A DNA stretch of 64,000 bases from Paracoccaceae bacterium. Lineage in GTDB: Bacteria; Pseudomonadota; Alphaproteobacteria; Rhodobacterales; Rhodobacteraceae. A program made the position numbers and the translations under genes. This document shows, in pieces, positions 38,409-46,445 of this stretch. The notes beneath the pieces are model-generated. The model ran no database searches. It was not told the DNA's origin and saw nothing but the letters and a program-made list of their open reading frames with translations. Location of the stretch: contig QWDA01000006.1 of NCBI GenBank assembly GCA_003605175.1, forward strand, positions 215,529-279,528. The letters run 5' to 3'. Positions within the stretch are counted from its first letter, which is position 1; every line of letters starts with the position of its first letter.

Positions 38409-39254
38409 ATGACCGAGCAAAGACCCGTGAACCAAGCCGCCGCCGCCAAGATCGCCCTGCCCGACGCCCAGACGGTGACGGAGGTGCGCCATTACACCGA
38501 CCGCCTGTTCTCCTTCAAGGTGACGCGGCCGGCCTCGCTCCGCTTCCGCTCGGGCGAGTTCGTGATGATCGGCCTGATGGGCGACCCGGACCCGAAGACC
38601 GGCAAGCAGAAGCCGCTCCTGCGCGCCTATTCCATCGCCTCCCCCTCCTGGGGCGAGGAGCTGGAATTCTACTCGATCAAGGTGCAGGACGGCCCGCTCA
38701 CCTCGAAGCTCCAGCACATCCAGCCCGGCGACGAGGTGATCCTGCGGCCCAAACCCGTCGGCACGCTCGTCCATGACGCGCTCCTGCCCGGCAAGCGGAT
38801 CTGGTTCTTCGCCACCGGCACCGGCTTCGCGCCCTTCGCCTCGCTCCTGCGCGAACCGCAGACCTACGAGGATTACGACGAGGTCATCATCACCCATACC
38901 TGCCGTGAAGCGGGCGAACTGACCTATGGCCGCGAGCTGATCGAGAGCCTGAAGGAAGACGAGCTCCTGAACGAGGTGATCGGCGAGGGCTTCTGGAAGA
39001 AGATCAAGTACTACCCGACCACGACCCGCGAGGAGAGCCCGAAGATGGGCCGCATCACCGACCTGATGCGCTCGGGCGAGGCCTTCGCCGATCTCGGCGT
39101 GCCGCCGCTCTCGGCCGAAACCGACCGCGCGATGATCTGCGGCAACCTCGCCTTCAACCTCGAACTGAAAGAGATGCTCGAAGGCTACGGCCTCGTCGAG
39201 GGCGCGAACTCGAACCCGCAGCACTACGTGGTCGAGAAAGCCTTCCTCGACTGA
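38409..39254 (+). CDS. fpr: ferredoxin--NADP reductase
   Basis: A 281-residue FAD enzyme moving electrons between NADPH and ferredoxin, here probably feeding sulfite reductase. The FAD motif RAYSIASPSW and the NADP-binding FFATGTGFAPFASLLREP are intact; the C-terminus NPQHYVVEKAFLD is typical of bacterial FPRs. ATG 38409 is preferred over the in-frame ATG 38370, which would add a non-homologous leader. Last gene of the sulfur operon. Confidence 0.93.
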   Translation: MTEQRPVNQAAAAKIALPDAQTVTEVRHYTDRLFSFKVTRPASLRFRSGEFVMIGLMGDPDPKTGKQKPLLRAYSIASPSWGEELEFYSIKVQDGPLTSKLQHIQPGDEVILRPKPVGTLVHDALLPGKRIWFFATGTGFAPFASLLREPQTYEDYDEVIITHTCREAGELTYGRELIESLKEDELLNEVIGEGFWKKIKYYPTTTREESPKMGRITDLMRSGEAFADLGVPPLSAETDRAMICGNLAFNLELKEMLEGYGLVEGANSNPQHYVVEKAFLD

Positions 39255-39305
39255 CGCCTGCCGCGGCCCGCGCCCCGCAAGGGCGCGGACCCGCCCGCCC
39301 GCGCC

Positions 39306-39743
39306 TCAGGCCTGCAACGCCTCGCGGATCTGCTTCAGCACCTGCTGCAACAGCCCGGGCGCACCCCGCGCCCCATCGAGCGCGCTGACCAGCGTTTCCT
39401 TCTCGCTCGCGGGGAGATCCGACTCGGCAATCGCCGCGCGCACCTTCGAGTAATCGAAACTCTCCACCGTCAGCGCCGCATCGAGACCTTCGTCTGCCTG
39501 GTCGGCCAGATCGGCCGCCATCTCACCGGCCGCGTCGCCGGCCCGGTTCAGCGCCGCCGTCGCACGGTCGAGCGCTTCGATACCCGCCGCGGCCTCGCCG
39601 TCCCCGGCCCGCTCGATCGCCGGCTCGGACGTCACGGAGACGGTCAGATCCGGCTCCGGCTCGCGCGAGGCGATCAGAATCAGGCCGCCCAGCACCGCCA
39701 CGCTCAGGGCGGCGACCACGGCAAGACTCGTTCCCTTGTTCAT
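39306..39743 (-). CDS. hypothetical protein with N-terminal membrane anchor
   Basis: A 145-residue protein. A single hydrophobic segment (about 6-23, SLAVVAALSVAVLGGLILIA) anchors it or serves as a signal; the remainder is acidic and Ala-rich with helical repeats. Start ATG 39743 has GGAG upstream; the longer frame is Arg-rich shadow. No family recognised. Convergent with fpr and divergent from infC. Confidence 0.7.
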   Translation of the reverse strand: MNKGTSLAVVAALSVAVLGGLILIASREPEPDLTVSVTSEPAIERAGDGEAAAGIEALDRATAALNRAGDAAGEMAADLADQADEGLDAALTVESFDYSKVRAAIAESDLPASEKETLVSALDGARGAPGLLQQVLKQIREALQA

Positions 39744-39976
39744 CGCGAAATTCTCCTCGCAAGGTTTCTCCCTGGGAGAACAACGCCCGGAGCGCGATCC
39801 GGATCCACCCCCCCACGCGCGACCGGCCCCGACAAGGGCGAAACCCGGCCGAACGGCCGGCCATTTCCCGCCGGTCCGTCTTCGTGCAGGCGGCGCTCTT
39901 TCCCGCTTGAACCGGTCCCTTACTGCCCTTATTTTGCGGGGCCACGCCAGGTTGAACAACGCAAGGAACACATACC

Positions 39977-40519
39977 ATCGCGCGCAGACCCCACAACGCC
40001 CCGCCCACGCGGGACACCGGCCCCCGCGTCAACGACCGCATCCGGGGATCCGAAATCCGGCTCATCGGAGCCGATGGTGAAAATGTCGGCGTCGTGAGCC
40101 CCGACCGGGCCCTCGCCATGGCCGAGGAGGCCGGGCTGGACCTCGTCGAAATCTCTCCCAACGCCACGCCGCCGGTCTGCAAGATCATGGACTTCGGCAA
40201 GTTCAAATACGAACAGCAGAAGCGTGAGAGCGAGGCGCGGAAGAAGCAGAAGATCATCGAGGTCAAGGAGGTCAAGTTCCGCCCGAACACCGACGTCCAC
40301 GACTACGACGTGAAGATGCGCAACGTAGTCCGCTTCCTCGAGAACGGCGACAAGGTGAAGGTCACGCTCCGCTTCCGCGGCCGCGAGATGGCGCACCAGA
40401 ACCTCGGCCGCGACCTGCTCGAGCGGGTCGCAGAGGACGTCAAGGAAATCGGCAAGGTCGAGAACATGCCGAAGATGGAAGGCCGTCAGATGGTCATGAT
40501 GATCGGTCCGGCGAAGTAG
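39977..40519 (+). CDS. infC: translation initiation factor IF-3, ATC start
   Basis: A 180-residue IF-3, which binds the 30S subunit and rejects non-standard start codons. The usual N-terminus [20 protein letters not shown] is encoded upstream of any ATG in the frame, and the family-typical [10 protein letters not shown] start requires the rare initiator ATC at 39977, with AAGGA 9 bases before it. The first ATG (40094) would delete the N-terminal domain. Rare start codons in infC allow autoregulation. C-terminal [16 protein letters not shown] is intact. Confidence 0.93.
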   Translation: MARRPHNAPPTRDTGPRVNDRIRGSEIRLIGADGENVGVVSPDRALAMAEEAGLDLVEISPNATPPVCKIMDFGKFKYEQQKRESEARKKQKIIEVKEVKFRPNTDVHDYDVKMRNVVRFLENGDKVKVTLRFRGREMAHQNLGRDLLERVAEDVKEIGKVENMPKMEGRQMVMMIGPAK

Positions 40520-40544
40520 CCGCCGCTCCGGCGAAGGACACGAA

Positions 40545-40570
40545 GGGCGGCCTCGAGGCCGCCCGTTTTC
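40545..40570 (+). terminator. infC terminator
   Basis: GGGCGGCC (40545-40552), loop TCGA, GGCCGCCC (40557-40564), then GTTTTC. Starts 25 bases after the infC stop. May also serve the convergent gene at 40581. Confidence 0.75.
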
Positions 40571-40580
40571 GTTCCGGAAC

Positions 40581-40976
40581 CTAGGACGACGGATGCCCGC
40601 CGGACTGCGGGGCATCGTCGCAGATCTCGTACCAGTCCGGTTTCTCCGAAACGAACTCGTGAAACCGGTTCCTGAGCCCGGCTTCCGTGTCCAGGGCATT
40701 TGCCGCGATCGGGAAACTGTTCTCTTCGGAGAGAATCTCCCCGAGAGAGGTGCCGCAATGCCTGCAGAAGCATCGACCGTACTTGTAAGGCGAATCGGGC
40801 CGGTAGAGCGCCACGTGCTCCCTGCCCTGACGCCAGATCAGATCTTCCTTCTTCACGAAGACGATGGTGCTTGCACCGGCCTTGCGGCAACGCGAGCAGT
40901 GACAAGTCCCCATCGCCGTCGGCTTGGAAGACAGGGCAAACCTGACCGCCCCGCAAAGGCAGCTTCCCTCGATCAT
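40581..40976 (-). CDS. GFA-family protein (CENP-V/glutathione-dependent formaldehyde-activating fold)
   Basis: A 131-residue zinc protein. Cysteine pairs typical of the fold are visible: CLCG (residues 6-9), CHCSRC and CFCRHCG. Start ATG 40976 follows the family pattern MIEGSCLCGAVRF; the very long open frame upstream is shadow. Family members are often annotated as formaldehyde-activating enzymes, but most have no proven activity. Single gene, convergent with infC. Confidence 0.88.
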   Translation of the reverse strand: MIEGSCLCGAVRFALSSKPTAMGTCHCSRCRKAGASTIVFVKKEDLIWRQGREHVALYRPDSPYKYGRCFCRHCGTSLGEILSEENSFPIAANALDTEAGLRNRFHEFVSEKPDWYEICDDAPQSGGHPSS

Positions 40977-41074
40977 CTGAGTACTTCTCCCTGCTCGACC
41001 ACGTTTCCCGAATGGAACAATATGTGAACATTTGCGGTCGCGCAACGCCGCACGGCCCCGCGACGTGCGCGGTG

Positions 41075-41542
41075 CTACCCCGCCATGCCCCGCGCCAGCC
41101 AGCAGTTGTTTCGCGCCGAACGCACGTCGACAAATGCCACCTCGGCGCGGTCCAGAAGCTCCCCCGTATAGGCCGGTACCTCCGCCGCCGGGGTGATCCG
41201 GCCCGTGCCGTAGACAATGCGGTGATCCGCCGAATAGCCCTTCACCAGGTAGTCCGGCGACGTTTCGAGCACCGGCGGCACTCCGGGCCCGTCCCAGGGT
41301 GCGCAATCCTTCGCACAGAGAAAGATCGGCCCGGTCTCCGCATAGGGCTGCAGCTCCGGGAACGGCCGGGCGGCGAGGATCAGCATCTTCGCGCCTTCCG
41401 GAACTTGCCGCAGGCAGCACCGGCACGGGTTGCCCGCGCCATCCGAAACGGCGCGCTCCGCCGGCTGTCCATTGGCATCGGGGCCGCCAGCGCGCACGCG
41501 GGCGACGAAATCGGCATCGAGGGGAAGAAAGTGCGGGGTCAT
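41075..41542 (-). CDS. DUF1203 protein
   Basis: A 155-residue protein that matches DUF1203 by its CRCCLRQVPEGAKMLILAARPF and GPIFLCAKDC segments and C-terminal YGTGRI. Cys-rich patches could bind metal, but no activity is known. ATG 41542 has AGGAG six bases upstream; the frame extends upstream but without support. Stands alone between the GFA gene and an SRPBCC remnant. Confidence 0.82.
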   Translation of the reverse strand: MTPHFLPLDADFVARVRAGGPDANGQPAERAVSDGAGNPCRCCLRQVPEGAKMLILAARPFPELQPYAETGPIFLCAKDCAPWDGPGVPPVLETSPDYLVKGYSADHRIVYGTGRITPAAEVPAYTGELLDRAEVAFVDVRSARNNCWLARGMAG

Positions 41543-41639
41543 CTCGGTCTCCTGTTCTGGCACCGCCAAACCATGCCCGCCCGGCCGCGCGCGAACCGGA
41601 TCCTGCGCAATCCATCATTCCACTTTCTGGTTGATTGAA

Positions 41640-41798
41640 AGCGCGCCCCATTCCGCGCCCGACAGCATGGTCACCCTGACCTTCGCGGCCGCCGGCGGGG
41701 GCACCGACGTGACCCTGGTCCACGACCGCTTCCCCTCCGAAAGCTCGCGCGACGGGCACGAGAAGGGCCGGACGGCGATTCTCGCCGAGATCGCCTGA
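41640..41798 (+). pseudogene. C-terminal remnant of SRPBCC/AHSA1-domain protein
   Basis: A short open stretch whose translation (MVTLTFAAAGGGTDVTLVHD, then SRDGHEKG) matches the final strand-helix part of AHSA1-type START-like proteins. No start, ribosome site or N-terminal two-thirds is present upstream; the preceding bases belong to the DUF1203 promoter side. Most likely a truncated gene. Confidence 0.6.
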
Positions 41799-42009
41799 CC
41801 GAACCCCCGGCCACGCGCCAGATCGGCCCGCGACCATCGCGTCGCGGGCCATGGAACTCCACAGTTCAACCTTTGGGCACCGACAGTCTTCCTCCGGACC
41901 CGCGATTTCCGCTCTTTCCCGAAACATTTCGGCCCTCCGCCCCGCCCAAGATTGCCGCGCGGCGCGGGCGGCCTGTAAAGTTCTGCCGCTAGGGGTGGGA
42001 TGTGTAACG

Positions 42010-43005
42010 ATGGAAGAGGTTGCGTCTCTGTCCGGTCAGTTGACCGACGAGGAATGGCTCTCCGAGCTTGAAGGGATCGGGGACGAACGGGGGTACTACC
42101 AGCGGCTGGGCAAGCGACACGGGGCCTTGTTCCTCGACGAGTCGCTCGACACGCTCCTGGTCAGTTTCGACACGATCGAGACCGCGCGCGCGGGCAGTGC
42201 CTCGGGCATTCCGCACGGCATGCTGCTCGCCGAAATGCACGGCTGGTCGCACCTGTCGATCCTGGCGCGGGAACTCACCTTCTTCCGGGATGAGGCGGTC
42301 TACCGCCATTTCGACCGGCTGGTCGACGAGGGCTTCTTCGAGGATTTCGACCGGGTGATCTTCTACGGCGCCGGGCCGAACGGCTATGCCGCCGCCGCCT
42401 TCTCGGTCGCCGCGCCGGGCGCCACGGTGATCCTGGTCGCGCCGCAGGCCACGCTCGACCCGGGCGTCGCCCCCTGGGACGACCGCTACACCGCGCTCCG
42501 CCGCGCCGATTTCACGAACCGCTACGGCTATGCGCCCGACATGATCGAGGCCGCCGAGCAGGTCGTGCTGTTCTACGACCCGACCGAAGAGCTCGACGCG
42601 ATGCATGCCGCGCTGTTCCGCGGACCACAGGTCCGCAAGATCCGGATGCGCCATGGCGGCGCAAGGCTCGGCCGCGAGCTGCAGGACATGCGGGTGATCT
42701 CCGACGTGGTCACCGCCGCCGGGCAGGACCGGCTCGACCTCGTGTCGATCTACCGCTCGCTGCGCAAGCGGCGCGACTACCTGCCCTATCTCAGGAACCT
42801 CCTGAACCGGGTCCATATCGAGGAGCGGCATTTCCTGACCGCGCTCCTGTGCCGCAACGTCTCCGCGCGCAAGGCTCATGCGCCGCGCTTCGACCATCAC
42901 CTGACGCTGGCGCTGCGCAAGCTCTCCGCCGCCGGGCGCGAACTGCCGCCGGTGCGCAGGAAACGGAGCGCCGCGCGGCACCTGCCCGAACTCGGCGAGG
43001 GGTGA
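42010..43005 (+). CDS. hypothetical protein, Rossmann-like, conserved-looking
   Basis: A 331-residue soluble protein. The centre contains a nucleotide-binding-like turn, FYGAGPNGYAAAAFSVAAPG, followed by VILVAPQATLDPG. Related Rhodobacteraceae proteins are sometimes labelled phosphoadenosine phosphosulfate reductase, but I see neither the PP-loop nor the catalytic Cys of that family, so I do not transfer the name. Ends in a basic tail. ATG 42010 is chosen; the open frame upstream to 41851 is not protein-like. Confidence 0.75.
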   Translation: MEEVASLSGQLTDEEWLSELEGIGDERGYYQRLGKRHGALFLDESLDTLLVSFDTIETARAGSASGIPHGMLLAEMHGWSHLSILARELTFFRDEAVYRHFDRLVDEGFFEDFDRVIFYGAGPNGYAAAAFSVAAPGATVILVAPQATLDPGVAPWDDRYTALRRADFTNRYGYAPDMIEAAEQVVLFYDPTEELDAMHAALFRGPQVRKIRMRHGGARLGRELQDMRVISDVVTAAGQDRLDLVSIYRSLRKRRDYLPYLRNLLNRVHIEERHFLTALLCRNVSARKAHAPRFDHHLTLALRKLSAAGRELPPVRRKRSAARHLPELGEG

Positions 43006-43093
43006 GGCCGGCACCTCCGGTCGGATGGATCATGATGCGCCCCCGCCCGAACAGTATCCGTGTTGGGTCAAGCCTGTTTCGCGGCCCAGGGCC

Positions 43094-43202
43094 GGCGCTT
43101 TGGTAACGTCCTGCGCCGAACGGCTGTACGGCGGGCTTGCACCATGAAACGCGCCGCTCAGCCGTTGCAGCGCCATCCCACGGGCAGGCGCTCGCGCCCG
43201 GC
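43094..43202 (+). repeat. dispersed palindromic element, copy 1 (truncated)
   Basis: Shares the core GGCGCTTTGGTAACGT and the right end ACGGGCAGGCGCTCG with copies at 53975-54140 and 60131-60313. The left terminal repeat is missing, and the right end carries a two-base insertion. It occupies most of the gap 43006-43252 between the hypothetical gene and rimM, where nothing else is recognised. Confidence 0.75.
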
Positions 43203-43252
43203 TTGCACTGTGTGGAACAGGGCGCAACCCGTCTGCACGGGCCATTCCCGCC

Positions 43253-43765
43253 CTACCCCAGGCTCCCCTCCGGCGGATCGGCCACGATGCGCCGCCCGGC
43301 GATATCGACGGTCGGAATCACCGCCAGGGTGAACGGCAGGAGCGCCGTGCCGGACCGGCCGGCCAGATGCAGCTCCAGGATATCGCCGGCGCCGTGGTTC
43401 AGCACCGCCTTCACCTTGCCGATCAGGGTCCCGCCGGTGTCGAACACCTCGAGCCCGATCAGGTCGGCATGGTAGTATTCCTCGTCCTCCGGCGCCGGCA
43501 GCCGCTCGCGGTCGGCATAGAGCCGCACCCCGCGCAGCGCGTCGGCGGCCTCCTTGGACGTTACCCCGGAAAGCCGCGCCGAGAGCCCGTTCTTGATCGG
43601 CACCCCCAGCGTCACGGTAAAGCTCCGCGCGCCGTCCTCGGTCCAGAGCGGACCGTAATCGGCAATCGCCATCGGCTCGGCGCAGAAGCTCTTCAGCCGC
43701 ACCTCGCCGCGCACCCCGAAGGACCCGGCGACCGCCCCCACGCAGACCCGCCCGCCGCCGCTCAT
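43253..43765 (-). CDS. rimM: 16S rRNA processing protein RimM
   Basis: A 170-residue 30S assembly factor with the N-terminal RimM beta-barrel ([20 protein letters not shown]) and C-terminal PRC-barrel ([20 protein letters not shown]). ATG 43765 overlaps the stop of the tiny upstream gene. The usual trmD and rplS genes do not follow; a dispersed repeat does. Confidence 0.94.
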   Translation of the reverse strand: MSGGGRVCVGAVAGSFGVRGEVRLKSFCAEPMAIADYGPLWTEDGARSFTVTLGVPIKNGLSARLSGVTSKEAADALRGVRLYADRERLPAPEDEEYYHADLIGLEVFDTGGTLIGKVKAVLNHGAGDILELHLAGRSGTALLPFTLAVIPTVDIAGRRIVADPPEGSLG

Positions 43766-43926
43766 TTCAGACCGTGGCACAGGCCGCGCGTGTCGATCCG
43801 GCCGCCCGCATCGAGGCAGCGGTCGACCAGGAGCGCGTGTTGCAATTCGGTGCCCGCCCAGAAGGCGATCCCGCAGAGCGCGATCGTCACCGGCCGGCGA
43901 AACAGGAAACCGGTCCCGGGGATCAC
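43762..43926 (-). CDS. tiny membrane-anchored protein (54 aa)
   Basis: A 54-residue protein starting at GTG 43926 in a GTGA overlap with the EVE gene and ending in an ATGA overlap with rimM, so it fills the space exactly. One hydrophobic segment ([16 protein letters not shown]) is followed by a short polar tail with two cysteines ([18 protein letters not shown]). The Cys-Leu-Asp-Ala-Gly-Gly pattern looks like small periplasmic tails in related bacteria. Function unknown; the double coupling makes it very likely real. Confidence 0.75.
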   Translation of the reverse strand: MIPGTGFLFRRPVTIALCGIAFWAGTELQHALLVDRCLDAGGRIDTRGLCHGLK

Positions 43927-44342
43927 GGAGCTGCCCCCAGAAGTGCCCCGGCGATCAGCCGGTAATCGGCCTCCGGGATCTCGAACTTCCCCTGCCGGAA
44001 CGCCATGCCCCAGTGCTTCGGATCGCGCACGAAGCTCAGCGCGTCCAGGAACGGGCGCACCGGAACCTCGGTCACCGCGTCATAGGCGGCATCCCGGACC
44101 CAGGCGGTGATTTCCCCGTCCCAGGCCTTCTCGTAGGGCGCCGCGCCGGTCACCGTGGCATGGGCCACGAAGGCCTGCACGGGCGCGCCCTCGAAATCGG
44201 TCTTCGGCGCGTAGAGGATCACCCTGTCGCCCTGGGCGAGGCGGCGCACCGGCGCCTCGCGGCCGTGGCTGAACGCCACGACCCCGAAGCTGCGGGCCAT
44301 CTCGGCCTGCGCCCGATGCACCACCCCGATGAGATACGCCAA
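43923..44342 (-). CDS. EVE-domain protein
   Basis: A 139-residue protein of the EVE (UPF0310-type) fold related to PUA and YTH domains, expected to bind modified nucleobases. Signature: [20 protein letters not shown], with [14 protein letters not shown] and a C-terminal [16 protein letters not shown]. It sits between rpsP and rimM in a ribosome-maturation operon, six bases from rpsP, so an RNA-related role is possible. Confidence 0.85.
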   Translation of the reverse strand: MAYLIGVVHRAQAEMARSFGVVAFSHGREAPVRRLAQGDRVILYAPKTDFEGAPVQAFVAHATVTGAAPYEKAWDGEITAWVRDAAYDAVTEVPVRPFLDALSFVRDPKHWGMAFRQGKFEIPEADYRLIAGALLGAAP

Positions 44343-44348
44343 GGGCGG

Positions 44349-44738
44349 TTACTCCTCGGCAGCGGCCTCTTCCACCGGCGCCGCGGCGGCTTCGGCGGCG
44401 GCGGCGGCCTTGTCGGCCTTCTCCTGGGCGCGATCTTCGGCCTTCTTGCCCGGCTTCGCCTTGTTGGGGTTCGAACGCTCCTTCTTCTCGAGCTTGCCGG
44501 CGGCCTCGAGCATGCGGGCGACCCGGTCGGTCGGCTGGGCGCCCTGGCCAAGCCAGTACTCGACGCGCTCCATGTTCATGCGGACGCGGTCCTCGGAATC
44601 CTTCGGCAGGAGCGGGTTGTAGGTGCCGAGCTTCTCGATGAAGCGGCCGTCGCGCGGCATGCGGCTGTCGGCGGCGACGATGGAATAATGCGGGCGCTTC
44701 TTCGAGCCGCCGCGGGCGAGCCGGATCTTCATGGCCAT
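44349..44738 (-). CDS. rpsP: 30S ribosomal protein S16
   Basis: A 129-residue S16. The core ([20 protein letters not shown], then [14 protein letters not shown]) is canonical and about 80 residues long; the rest is an Ala/Lys/Glu-rich low-complexity tail, which is usual in Rhodobacterales. Followed by EVE, a tiny membrane protein and rimM. Confidence 0.97.
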   Translation of the reverse strand: MAMKIRLARGGSKKRPHYSIVAADSRMPRDGRFIEKLGTYNPLLPKDSEDRVRMNMERVEYWLGQGAQPTDRVARMLEAAGKLEKKERSNPNKAKPGKKAEDRAQEKADKAAAAAEAAAAPVEEAAAEE

Positions 44739-44751
44739 GTCTTTGTTCTCC

Positions 44752-45051
44752 TTAGGTATTCTGCTGTTGTTCGTGATGGTGGATGACTTCCTGGATGATG
44801 AAGGCCAGGAATTTCTTGGCGAATTCGGGATCGAGATCCGCCTCTTCGGAAAGCCTTTCCAGGCGTTCGATCTGGGAGGCCTCGCGCGCCTTGTCGGCAG
44901 GCGGCAGATCGTGCGCGGCCTTGAGCCTGCCCACCGCCTGGGTGTGCTTGAACCGCTCGGCGAGGGTATAGACCAGGATCGCGTCGAGCCGGTCGATGGA
45001 GGCGCGGTGGCCGGCGAGCAGCGTCGCCGCGAGGGCGGTGGCGTCGGTCAT
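44752..45051 (-). CDS. chorismate mutase, AroQ class
   Basis: A 99-residue all-helical monofunctional chorismate mutase converting chorismate to prephenate. The N-terminal helix ([20 protein letters not shown]), the [20 protein letters not shown] segment and the C-terminal [18 protein letters not shown] helix match AroQ. The gene overlaps the GNAT gene by four bases and lies 13 bases before rpsP. Confidence 0.9.
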   Translation of the reverse strand: MTDATALAATLLAGHRASIDRLDAILVYTLAERFKHTQAVGRLKAAHDLPPADKAREASQIERLERLSEEADLDPEFAKKFLAFIIQEVIHHHEQQQNT

Positions 45052-45644
45052 GCGGAGGCTCCTTTCAGGGGGTCACAACCCGTACACAACCTGTACACAG
45101 GCCGTACACCGCTTGCGCCGGTCTCGCCGCCGCCCGGGACATGGCGCCAGACGCGGAGCGGGCCGAAGCCCGGGTGGTGGAACAACTCCTCGGGCTCGGC
45201 ACCGAGCCGCCGCGCGAGGGCCTGCGAGCGGGTGTTGTCGTCGGCGACGAGCGACACGATCCGCTCCCGCCCCAGCGTCTCGAAGGCGAAGCGCCGCGCC
45301 GCGACGGCCGCCTCGAAGGCAATGCCCCGGCCCTCTGCCGCCTCGAAGACCGACCAGCCGATCTCGGCCTCGGGCCAGTCTTCAGGATGGAAGATCCCGA
45401 CGACCCCCAGCGCTTCGTCGCTCTCCCGGTCGGCCACCAGCCAGCGGCCATAGCCGCGAAGCTGCCACTGGCCGACGATGCCGGCGAGCTGTTCGAAGGC
45501 CTCGGCCGGCGTGTAGGGCCCGCCCACCGTGCGGGACCGCTCCGAGCCGCGGAACGCCGCATAGGCCGCCACGTCGCGCGCGGCCGGCAGCCGCAGCCGG
45601 AGGCGCTCGGTCTCGATCTCGGGAATGCGGAAGGCGACGCTCAT
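45048..45644 (-). CDS. GNAT-family N-acetyltransferase (RimJ/RimL type)
   Basis: A 198-residue acetyl-CoA-dependent transferase. The N-terminal TERLRLRLPAARDVAAYAAF, WLVADRESDEALGVVGIF and C-terminal helical ADDNTRSQALARRLGAE identify the RimJ/L group. The last 20 residues are encoded across an 11-bp repeat array and are not family-like. Start ATG 45644 overlaps the preceding paralogue. Acceptor unknown. Confidence 0.9.
   Translation of the reverse strand: MSVAFRIPEIETERLRLRLPAARDVAAYAAFRGSERSRTVGGPYTPAEAFEQLAGIVGQWQLRGYGRWLVADRESDEALGVVGIFHPEDWPEAEIGWSVFEAAEGRGIAFEAAVAARRFAFETLGRERIVSLVADDNTRSQALARRLGAEPEELFHHPGFGPLRVWRHVPGGGETGASGVRPVYRLCTGCDPLKGASA
45076..45108. repeat. three tandem 11-bp repeats (second array)
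   Basis: Units CAACCCGTACA, CAACCTGTACA and CAGGCCGTACA, the reverse complement of the array at 20737-20769. They lie inside the final codons of a GNAT gene. The period is not a multiple of three, so the repeat is a DNA-level feature, not a protein repeat. Confidence 0.85.
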
Positions 45645-46195
45645 GCGCGGCCCTCCGGCGCCGGGTGGCGGTAGACATGAGCCGCACCGCCGAACTCGGG
45701 CAGCGCCGCGTCCGGGTCGCGGGTGCAGCCGAGCCGCTCGGCCAGCGCGATGGAGCGGGCATTGCCCGGGTCGATATAGCTGACGGCGGTGGTCCAGCCG
45801 AGCACCCCGTAGGCATAGTCCCGGGCCGCCGAGGCCGCCTCGAACACATAGCCTTGACCCTCGTCGGCGGCCGACCAGACATTCCAGCCGAGCTCGGGCT
45901 CGGGCCAGTCGATCGGCTGCCAGGGGCCCGCGAAGCCGATCGGCGCGCCGGTGTCGCGGCGCGCGAAGACGAACATCGCGAAGCCCCGGAGCGCCCACAT
46001 GCCGGTGACATGGGCGAAGGCGCGCCAGGCGTCGCGGACATTGCCAGACCCACCGATGAACTCCGCCCTGGGCGAGCGGTAGAACGCCTCCCAGGCCGGA
46101 TAATCCTCGAACCGGGGCGCACGGAGCGTGAGGCGCGCGGTCTCGAGGACCGGGGTATCGGCGAGATGCGGGATCACGGGCGGGGATTGATCCAA
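45641..46195 (-). CDS. GNAT-family N-acetyltransferase
   Basis: A 184-residue acetyltransferase of the RimJ/RimL group, paralogous to the next gene. Signatures: LETARLTLRAPRFEDYPAWE, PIGFAGPWQPIDWPEPELGW and YIDPGNARSIALAERLGC. It overlaps the following GNAT by four bases. Two GNATs directly after ffh are common in Rhodobacteraceae. Substrates unknown. Confidence 0.9.
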   Translation of the reverse strand: MDQSPPVIPHLADTPVLETARLTLRAPRFEDYPAWEAFYRSPRAEFIGGSGNVRDAWRAFAHVTGMWALRGFAMFVFARRDTGAPIGFAGPWQPIDWPEPELGWNVWSAADEGQGYVFEAASAARDYAYGVLGWTTAVSYIDPGNARSIALAERLGCTRDPDAALPEFGGAAHVYRHPAPEGRA

Positions 46196-46348
46196 AGGAC
46201 GCGCTGCCGCGCGATTTCCATTCCCGCCAGTGGCACGTGATCGCTCGACGACCGGCGCTGCGCGGCCTGCGGGACGGTATCGAATTCTGCCGGGAGGTCG
46301 CTGAGGGCGCGATGCGTCCTCAGCGGACCTTTTCGAGAGTCTGTGGCA

Positions 46349-46422
46349 ATTCCGGCAGGCGTCAAGGACGCGCCGCCTGCGGCGGTGCCCCGTGCCGGGG
46401 CATCCTTGACCCCGGCCGGAAT
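46349..46422. repeat. 74-bp imperfect palindrome
   Basis: ATTCCGGCAGGCGTCAAGGA (46349-46368) and TCCTTGACCCCGGCCGGAAT (46403-46422) form long arms with a few mismatches around a GC-rich centre that can itself fold. It sits between the GNAT genes and ffh (gap 46196-46445), where no gene is seen. A REP/ERIC-type intergenic repeat is plausible. Confidence 0.6.
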
Positions 46423-46445
46423 CACCGGAAGATCGGGGCGCGGGG

